From the NCBI RefSeq assembly GCF_010858045.1, contig NZ_JAAGVC010000024.1, positions 17,510 through 81,509 on the forward strand: a stretch of DNA of 64,000 nucleotides, read 5' to 3'. This document shows, piece after piece, positions 59,380-64,000 of the stretch. Within the stretch, counting starts at the first letter, position 1; every line of letters begins with the position of its first letter. Origin of the DNA: Nocardia cyriacigeorgica. Its GTDB lineage: Bacteria > Actinomycetota > Actinomycetes > Mycobacteriales > Mycobacteriaceae. Position numbers and translations under genes: made by a program. The notes under the pieces were generated by a model. It searched no databases. It saw nothing but the letters and a program-made list of their open reading frames with translations, and had not been told where the DNA came from.

Positions 59380-61539
59380 ATGACCGAAACGAAGCTCGAT
59401 ACCGCCCCGGCGAAACCACCCCGCACGACTTCCGGGCCAGGAATGCTGGGTCGGTGGGGCGCGTTCATGGCCGGGCGCACCCGGGCAGTGATCGGGATAT
59501 GGCTGCTGGTGCTGATCGCACTGGGCGCGGCCGCGCCGAGTGTGTTCACCTCCCTGGCCGGGGCCGGGTGGCAGGCCAACGGCTCGGAATCGGTCCGCGC
59601 CCGAGAACTCGCCCAGCAGCATTTCGGCGGTAACTCCTCGGCCGCGGTGCAGGTGGTGATCCATTCCGACACCGCCACCATCGGCGACCCGTCGATGGCA
59701 CGGGTGGTCGAGCAGGTCACGGCGGTCTTCGCCGGGGACGAGCGGATTGGGCAGGTGATCGCCCCGCAACCGGGGTTCACGATCAGCCCTGATGGACACA
59801 CCGGCATCGTGATCGCGGGCGCCAATGCCTCCACCGATGACATGGTCAAAGCCGTCGACGAGCACAAAGCCGCGTTGACCGCGCTGTCCGAAGACGGGAT
59901 CGAGGTGTATCCGACCGGGGCGTCGGCGTTGTGGAGCGATTTCAACGCCGCCAACCACGACGCGATGATCCAGGCCGAGATGCTGTCGTGGCCGGTCACC
60001 CTGGCGATCATGGTGCTGGCGTTCGGGTCGCTGGTCGCGGCCGGGCTGCCGCTGCTGCTGACCCTGGCCGGGCTGGTCGCCTCCGCGGGGGGGCTGGTGC
60101 TGCTGAACCAGATCACCCCGATTTCGGTGTGGGCGATGAACTTCGCCATGATGTTCGCCCTGGCCCTGGGCATCGACTACGCGCTGTTCCTGGTCGCGCG
60201 CTTCCGCGATGCGCTGGCCCGCAGCGGCGATGCCCGCGCTGCGGTCGCCGAAACAATGGACACCGCCGGCAAAGCCGTCCTGCTTTCAGGGCTGACGGTG
60301 CTGGTGAGCTTGTCGGCGGTGCTGATCGTGCCCGCTCCCGCCGTGCGGACCATGGCGGTCGGGATCATGCTGGCGGTGGTGTTCGTGCTGGCCGCGACCC
60401 TGACCCTGTTGCCCGCCGTCCTCGGCGCGCTCGGCGCCAAGGTCAACGCCGCCGCGCTGCCGTATGCGCGTCGCCAGCAGCATCGCTCGCCGGTGTTCGC
60501 GCGTTGGGGCCAGATCCTGCACAAGCATCCGTGGCCCTTGGCCGCGGCGGCGCTGGCCATCCTGATCGGGCTGGCCGCACCGGTGTTCGGGCTCAAGACC
60601 GCGATGCCCTCGATCGCGGTCGTGCCCGCCGACGCGCCGGTGCGCCAAGGCTATGAACTGATCGCCGGCCAGATGGGTCCCGGCGCCCCGGGCATGCTCT
60701 CGATCATCACCCCCGCCGCCGACGCGCAGGCCACCGCAGCCATCGCGCGCGCCAGCGACGGCATCGTCATGCTCACCCCGCCCCAGTCCGCCGCCGACGG
60801 CGCTGATCTGGTGATGATGCAGGCCATGCCCGCGGTCGATCCCTCCGCACCGCAGATGGCGGGAATCCTCGACCAGCTGCGCGCCGACCTGCCCGCCGAC
60901 GCGGTGGTCGGTGGCGCGGCGGCAGAAAACCTCGACCTGCAACAAACCCTCGACGACTATCTGCCGATCGTGGTGGGCATCATCTTGGTGCTCGGATTCG
61001 TGTTGTTGCTGATCGCGTTGCAGGCCCCGCTCATCGCGGCTCTGGGCACCCTGGTCAGCCTGCTCTCGACCGCGGCCGCGTTCGGCGTGGCCAAACTGAT
61101 CTTCCAGGACGGGCACGGCGCCGAACTGCTCGGCTTCACCCCACAGGGGTTCCTCGACGGGTGGGGGCCGGTGTTCTTCTTCGCGATGATCTTCGCCATC
61201 GCCATGGACTACACAGTGTTCCTGCTGGCCACCGCCAAAGAACACTACGAACGCACCGGCGACCCCCACGCCGCGCACGTCGACGGGCTCGCACACTCGG
61301 GGCGGGTCATCTTCGCCGCCGCGGCGGTCATGGTGGCGGTGTTCTTCACCTTCGCCCTGGCCGACCCGCTCCCGCCCAAGGAGATGGGCATCATCCTGGG
61401 TGTCGCGGTCCTGCTCGACGCGATCCTGGTGCGGCTGGTGCTGTTGCCGGTCATGCTGCGCCTGACCGGGCACGCCGCCTGGTGGAGCCCGGCGTGGCTG
61501 ACCCGGGTGCTGCCCACCATCAGCTTCGCTCACCACTGA
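59380..61539 (+). CDS. MMPL-family transporter under CsoR-type control
   Basis: This 719-aa RND/MMPL transporter has TM1 at about 34-55, a periplasmic loop, a TM cluster (about 200-370) with LGIDYALFLVARFRDA, a second half starting about 390, and FAIAMDYTVFLLATAKEHYERTGD near the C-terminus. ATG 59380 follows GGAGGG; the operator lies between promoter and start. Proteins of this class export lipids, siderophores or small toxic compounds; control by a thiol-sensing repressor suggests a stress role. Confidence 0.9.
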   Translation: MTETKLDTAPAKPPRTTSGPGMLGRWGAFMAGRTRAVIGIWLLVLIALGAAAPSVFTSLAGAGWQANGSESVRARELAQQHFGGNSSAAVQVVIHSDTATIGDPSMARVVEQVTAVFAGDERIGQVIAPQPGFTISPDGHTGIVIAGANASTDDMVKAVDEHKAALTALSEDGIEVYPTGASALWSDFNAANHDAMIQAEMLSWPVTLAIMVLAFGSLVAAGLPLLLTLAGLVASAGGLVLLNQITPISVWAMNFAMMFALALGIDYALFLVARFRDALARSGDARAAVAETMDTAGKAVLLSGLTVLVSLSAVLIVPAPAVRTMAVGIMLAVVFVLAATLTLLPAVLGALGAKVNAAALPYARRQQHRSPVFARWGQILHKHPWPLAAAALAILIGLAAPVFGLKTAMPSIAVVPADAPVRQGYELIAGQMGPGAPGMLSIITPAADAQATAAIARASDGIVMLTPPQSAADGADLVMMQAMPAVDPSAPQMAGILDQLRADLPADAVVGGAAAENLDLQQTLDDYLPIVVGIILVLGFVLLLIALQAPLIAALGTLVSLLSTAAAFGVAKLIFQDGHGAELLGFTPQGFLDGWGPVFFFAMIFAIAMDYTVFLLATAKEHYERTGDPHAAHVDGLAHSGRVIFAAAAVMVAVFFTFALADPLPPKEMGIILGVAVLLDAILVRLVLLPVMLRLTGHAAWWSPAWLTRVLPTISFAHH

Positions 61540-61560
61540 CGTGCGCAAACCCCGCCCGAA

Positions 61561-61576
61561 ATACCCCGTAGGGTAT
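61561..61576. promoter_or_regulatory. CsoR/CstR-type operator 3
   Basis: ATACCCC-GT-AGGGTAT, one mismatch from the other two copies, lies 36 bp before the repressor gene and suggests autoregulation. Confidence 0.75.
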
Positions 61577-61611
61577 TCTGGGGGGTACGGCACGAGAACG
61601 GAGACACCACC

Positions 61612-61881
61612 ATGGTCGGCGACGAGAACAGCATCGCACCGGTACTGAACCGGCTGCGTCGCGCACACGGACAGCTCGCGGGCGTGATCGCGATGATCGA
61701 GCAGGGACGCGACTGCAAAGACGTCGTCACCCAGCTCGCGGCGGTCTCACGTGCCCTGGACCGGGCCGGATTCAAGATCGTCGCCACCGGACTACGCGAA
61801 TGCCTGGCCGGACAACCCGGCGAAGGCGCCGACCCGATGACCGTCGAGGAACTGGAAAAACTGTTCCTCGCCCTGGCCTGA
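61612..61881 (+). CDS. CsoR/CstR-family repressor
   Basis: This 89-aa all-helical repressor has family motifs LRRAHGQLAGVIAMIE and DCKDVVTQLAAVSRALDRAGF. Cys35 and Cys64 are at the CsoR thiol positions, but the copper-ligand His (61 in M. tuberculosis CsoR) is Gly60. Two thiols without the His is the arrangement of CstR, a persulfide sensor. Three matching palindromes lie in front of this gene and of the MMPL and DUF2892 genes. Confidence 0.9.
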   Translation: MVGDENSIAPVLNRLRRAHGQLAGVIAMIEQGRDCKDVVTQLAAVSRALDRAGFKIVATGLRECLAGQPGEGADPMTVEELEKLFLALA

Positions 61882-61932
61882 CCCCCACCCGCCCCGGTCC
61901 TGGACACGGACCCGGGCAAGGAGGAAGCACAC

Positions 61933-62184
61933 ATGACGCTGCCCACGCGACCGCGCACCTGGACCATCGACCGAGTGGTGCCGCTGCTGGCGGGAACGCT
62001 GATCCTGCTCAGCGCCGCCCTGGCCGCGACACTCTCACCGTGGTGGCTGGTACTGACCGCCCTGGTCGGGGCCAACCTGCTGCTCTACAGCGCGCTCGGC
62101 TGGTGCCCGGCCAGCCTGCTCATGGCCCGCCTCGGCCTGCCCGCCGGCACCGCGACCTGCACGGCCCCGCTCCCGCACAACTGA
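61933..62184 (+). CDS. DUF2892-family membrane protein
   Basis: This 83-aa two-span membrane protein (IDRVVPLLAGTLILLSAALAA, second helix, then LGWCPASLLMARLGL and a final Cys). The Cys after the second helix is shared with rhodanese-linked DUF2892 proteins. It starts 52 bp after the repressor gene. Bases 62120-62162 recur exactly, inverted, at the right edge of the window. Confidence 0.83.
   Translation: MTLPTRPRTWTIDRVVPLLAGTLILLSAALAATLSPWWLVLTALVGANLLLYSALGWCPASLLMARLGLPAGTATCTAPLPHN
62120..62162. repeat. 43-bp inverted repeat, copy A
   Basis: Identical, in reverse orientation, to 63958-64000. It lies in the 3' third of the DUF2892 gene. Identity probably continues beyond the right edge. 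Confidence 0.9.
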
Positions 62185-62232
62185 CCACCGCCACACCCCA
62201 CGCGTCACCGAACCGAGAAAGCGAGTCCGCAC

Positions 62233-62652
62233 ATGACCGACACCGGTACCGACCTGGGACTGTCCACCACCGTGACCGCCAGCTTCGCCGATGCCGTCGA
62301 CGCCGCCAAGCGCGCGCTGGCCGAACAGGGCTTCGGCGTGCTCACCGAGATCGACATGCAGGCCACCCTGAAAGCCAAACTCGGCCACGACATGGAGGAC
62401 TACCGCATCCTGGGCGCCTGCAACCCGCCCCTAGCCCACCGCGCGGTCGAGATCGACCGCCAGATCGGACTGCTGCTGCCCTGCAACGTCGTCGTGCGCC
62501 GCTCACCCGACAACGACACCGACATCATCATCGAGGCGATGAACCCCCAACTGATGGTGCAACTCACCGGCCAACCCGCGCTGGCACCGATCGCCGCCGA
62601 CGCCGCGGCCAGGTTGCAGGCAGCCATCGACTCCCTGCACCATAGGCCCTGA
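62233..62652 (+). CDS. DUF302-domain protein
   Basis: This 139-aa soluble protein of the DUF302 family shows SFADAVDAAKRALAEQGFGVLTEIDMQATLKAKLG and YRILGACNPPLAHRAVEID, which is the family core with its conserved Cys. Often found with CsoR/CstR repressors and DUF2892 proteins in oxidised-sulfur response loci. Last gene of the plus-strand transcript. Confidence 0.88.
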   Translation: MTDTGTDLGLSTTVTASFADAVDAAKRALAEQGFGVLTEIDMQATLKAKLGHDMEDYRILGACNPPLAHRAVEIDRQIGLLLPCNVVVRRSPDNDTDIIIEAMNPQLMVQLTGQPALAPIAADAAARLQAAIDSLHHRP

Positions 62653-62889
62653 CCCCGCGCCAGCGCAGCGGCCAGCCGTAATGGGCATTGCCCGAACGCG
62701 GCGACTATCGCCAGGTTCTGCAGGAGCAGCTTGCCGAACGGGGTCATCCAAGCCGTCGGCTGCCTGGACCGCGCAACGCGTCACGCACGGGCAGGGTCGG
62801 TGAGGGTCTCGCTTTCGCATGTTTTGCGCGACGAACCGGTCGATCTCGATGTTCTGCTGGCCGAACTGCTTCCCGAACAGAGCTGGGCG

Positions 62890-63432
62890 TTATCGGTGTG
62901 CGGGGGTGGTGTGTTGTGGGTTCAGGAAGTGGTCGATGTCGACGATGAGGAACAGGGCGGTGGCGGTGGTGACCACGTGGGCGTGGTCGTTTTCGATGGT
63001 GGCTTGGAGGTGGAGTTTGCGGCCGTCGCGGGCGTGGATGTGGGCGCGCAGGGTGTAGGGGGTGTCGAGCAGGACGGGGGCGAGGTAGTCGATAGCGAGG
63101 TGGCGGGTGACGGCGAGTTCTCCCACGCTGTAGAGCAGGAATCCGAACAGGTCGTCGAGGACGGTGGCGACCGCGCCGCCGTGGGCGATCGCGGGGGCGC
63201 CGACGTGGCGGGCGTCGAAGCGGTGGTGGGCGTGGACACCGTGTGCGTCGCGGCGGGGGCGCAGGTGGTGGCCGTGTGGGTTGGCCGGTCCGCAGCCGAG
63301 GCAGTGGTCGTGGTGGGGCGGGAGGTCGGCGGAGTCGGGTGCGACCACTGGAAAGGCAGGGATCCAGTTCTCGCTCCCGAAGGTTTCGGATCCGGGTTCG
63401 TGTGTGCCGGTGCTGGGTGTGTCCTCGGTCAT
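62890..63432 (-). CDS. PaaI-type hotdog thioesterase
   Basis: This 180-aa acyl-CoA thioesterase of the hotdog fold has an HDHCLGCGPANPHG N-terminal motif, then GAPAIAHGGAVATVLDDLFGFLL, with the catalytic Asp region, and RHLAIDYLAPVLLDTPY. The N-terminal ~40 residues are a disordered extension. The stop precedes a convergent gap of ~240 bp with no gene. The neighbouring universal stress gene lies 25 bp upstream. Confidence 0.85.
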   Translation of the reverse strand: MTEDTPSTGTHEPGSETFGSENWIPAFPVVAPDSADLPPHHDHCLGCGPANPHGHHLRPRRDAHGVHAHHRFDARHVGAPAIAHGGAVATVLDDLFGFLLYSVGELAVTRHLAIDYLAPVLLDTPYTLRAHIHARDGRKLHLQATIENDHAHVVTTATALFLIVDIDHFLNPQHTTPAHR

Positions 63433-63457
63433 GGGCGCTTTCTGCGGGGATGTGTGG

Positions 63458-63907
63458 CTACGGGGTGGTGGTGAAGAGGATGTCGCAGTGGGCTTTGCGG
63501 GCGAGCTCGATCGGTGGGGTGGTCAGCAGCCTTGCCAGCAGCGGTGGCCGGTGGGGGTCGGCGGTGACGATGAGGTCGGCGCCGGTGGCGGCGGCCAGGT
63601 GCAGCAGCGCGTGTGGGGTGGGTTGGTCCAGGATGTGAGTTTCGATGTTGGTGGCGCCGTGGCTGATCGCGTGCTGGTGGGCGGTCCGCAGGATGGCGTC
63701 GGTGGGAGTGGTGCCGCGTAGCTGGTAGGCGTCGGGTCCGAGCCGGTCGAGGTCGGCCCCGAGATCACGTTCGTCGATGTCGTGGCGGGCGCAGATGATC
63801 AGGAGCCGGGCGTGGGTGGCGTGGGCGAGTTCGGCGGCGTGGTCGACCACATGGTAGGAGCGGTCGGATCCGTCGGTGTCGACGATGATCGTGCGATAGG
63901 CCGTCAT
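63458..63907 (-). CDS. Universal stress protein (UspA family)
   Basis: This 149-aa Usp domain protein starts YRTIIVDTDGSDRSYHVVDHAAELA and ends with DLIVTADPHRPPLLARLLTTPP. The ATP-binding signature (G-2x-G-9x-G[S/T]) is not clear, so it may not bind ATP. It is probably co-transcribed with the thioesterase gene and with a DUF2892-type gene at the window edge. Confidence 0.82.
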   Translation of the reverse strand: MTAYRTIIVDTDGSDRSYHVVDHAAELAHATHARLLIICARHDIDERDLGADLDRLGPDAYQLRGTTPTDAILRTAHQHAISHGATNIETHILDQPTPHALLHLAAATGADLIVTADPHRPPLLARLLTTPPIELARKAHCDILFTTTP

Positions 63908-64000
63908 GACGGGCGTCTTTCACGAGAAGGGGTATCTCAGGGGGATGGGGTGGACGGGTGCAGGTCGCGGTGCCGGCGGGCAGGCCGAGGCGGGCCATGA
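63765..64000 (-). CDS. Partial DUF2892 paralogue, start outside the window
   Basis: The first residues visible (MARLGLPAGTATCT) are identical to the end of the DUF2892 protein at 61933-62184. The frame then stays open for 60 more residues, without family resemblance and overlapping the universal stress gene by ~140 bp. The natural stop seems to have been lost, or the real end lies near 63930. Only its 3' part is in the window. Confidence 0.5.
   Translation of the reverse strand, partial: MARLGLPAGTATCTRPPHPPEIPLLVKDARHDGLSHDHRRHRRIRPLLPCGRPRRRTRPRHPRPAPDHLRPPRHRRT
63958..64000. repeat. 43-bp inverted repeat, copy B, cut by window end
   Basis: Inverted copy of 62120-62162; part of a second DUF2892 gene on the minus strand. 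Confidence 0.9.

Noticed and set aside
60286..61668. 460-aa minus-strand frame in the MMPL gene
   Set aside because: His/Gln/Gly/Arg-rich antisense shadow; the MMPL helices are unmistakable on the plus strand.
1..64000. CRISPR array, rRNA operon or intact tRNA
   Set aside because: No regularly spaced repeats, rRNA-like sequence or complete cloverleaf was noticed on reading both strands; short arrays could still be missed.

Overview
The window is high-GC DNA of an actinomycete of the Mycobacteriales. A Nocardia- or Rhodococcus-like organism fits best, because one stretch holds a wax ester synthase/DGAT, an acyl-CoA carboxylase beta chain, two MMPL transporters, a KshA-type Rieske oxygenase, a SigK/RskA pair, a MPT83-like fasciclin lipoprotein and a mycothiol-type DsbA protein. 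The genus is inferred from gene content only. No rRNA, no intact tRNA and no CRISPR array was seen.

Positions 1-32500 look like ordinary chromosome with metabolic and stress genes. In order: a two-gene unit in which a membrane protein and a small soluble protein share the same Gly/Asn motif (1-1926); a secreted lipase; an acyl-CoA carboxylase beta subunit; a serine hydrolase and a wax ester synthase; cspA with a strong terminator, convergent with an MMPL gene that has a divergent MarR regulator; a light-response module (LitR/CarH-type MerR regulator, lipocalin, photolyase) with 11-bp direct repeats as probable operators; an anti-sigma-like kinase; a TetR/FAD-monooxygenase pair; a TetR/hydrolase pair; a six-gene minus-strand block of dehydrogenases, a hydrolase, membrane proteins and an acetyltransferase; two tandem RNHCP proteins; KshA with a small Cys-rich partner; and the fasciclin, sulfite-oxidase-like, RskA and SigK group.

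Positions 32801-44909 hold the most unusual feature: a five-gene, translationally coupled operon of very large proteins. They are a DUF6603-like protein, a 793-aa and an 1169-aa protein of unknown function, a 523-aa protein with an ARQWQ.GE..GEDA motif, and a 795-aa subtilisin-type protease without a signal peptide but with an intact catalytic triad. None has a Sec signal. I cannot name a described system that matches, and this is my main candidate for an undescribed one.

At 44957-45038 a strong terminator is followed by a 37-nt fragment matching the 3' part of a tRNA-Asn gene on the minus strand. Its orientation implies that an integrated element lies to the right. Within that element a gene (45533) is cut short just before three overlapping tyrosine recombinase genes plus a DUF6262-like helper (46088-51850). 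Further right are a P450 cluster (P450, a ferredoxin/prephenate-dehydratase-like fusion and a Rossmann stub), a SAM-dependent methyltransferase, an XRE regulator and a creatininase-family hydrolase.

From 58105 to the right edge lies a stress/sulfur-type module: DsbA-like protein, DUF2892 membrane proteins, MMPL transporter, CsoR/CstR repressor, DUF302 protein, thioesterase and universal stress protein. Three ATACCCC-N2-GGGGTAT operators precede its two transcription units. The repressor has two Cys but lacks the copper-ligand His, which suggests sensing of persulfide rather than copper. The last 43 bases of the window are an exact inverted copy of part of a DUF2892 gene at 62120-62162.
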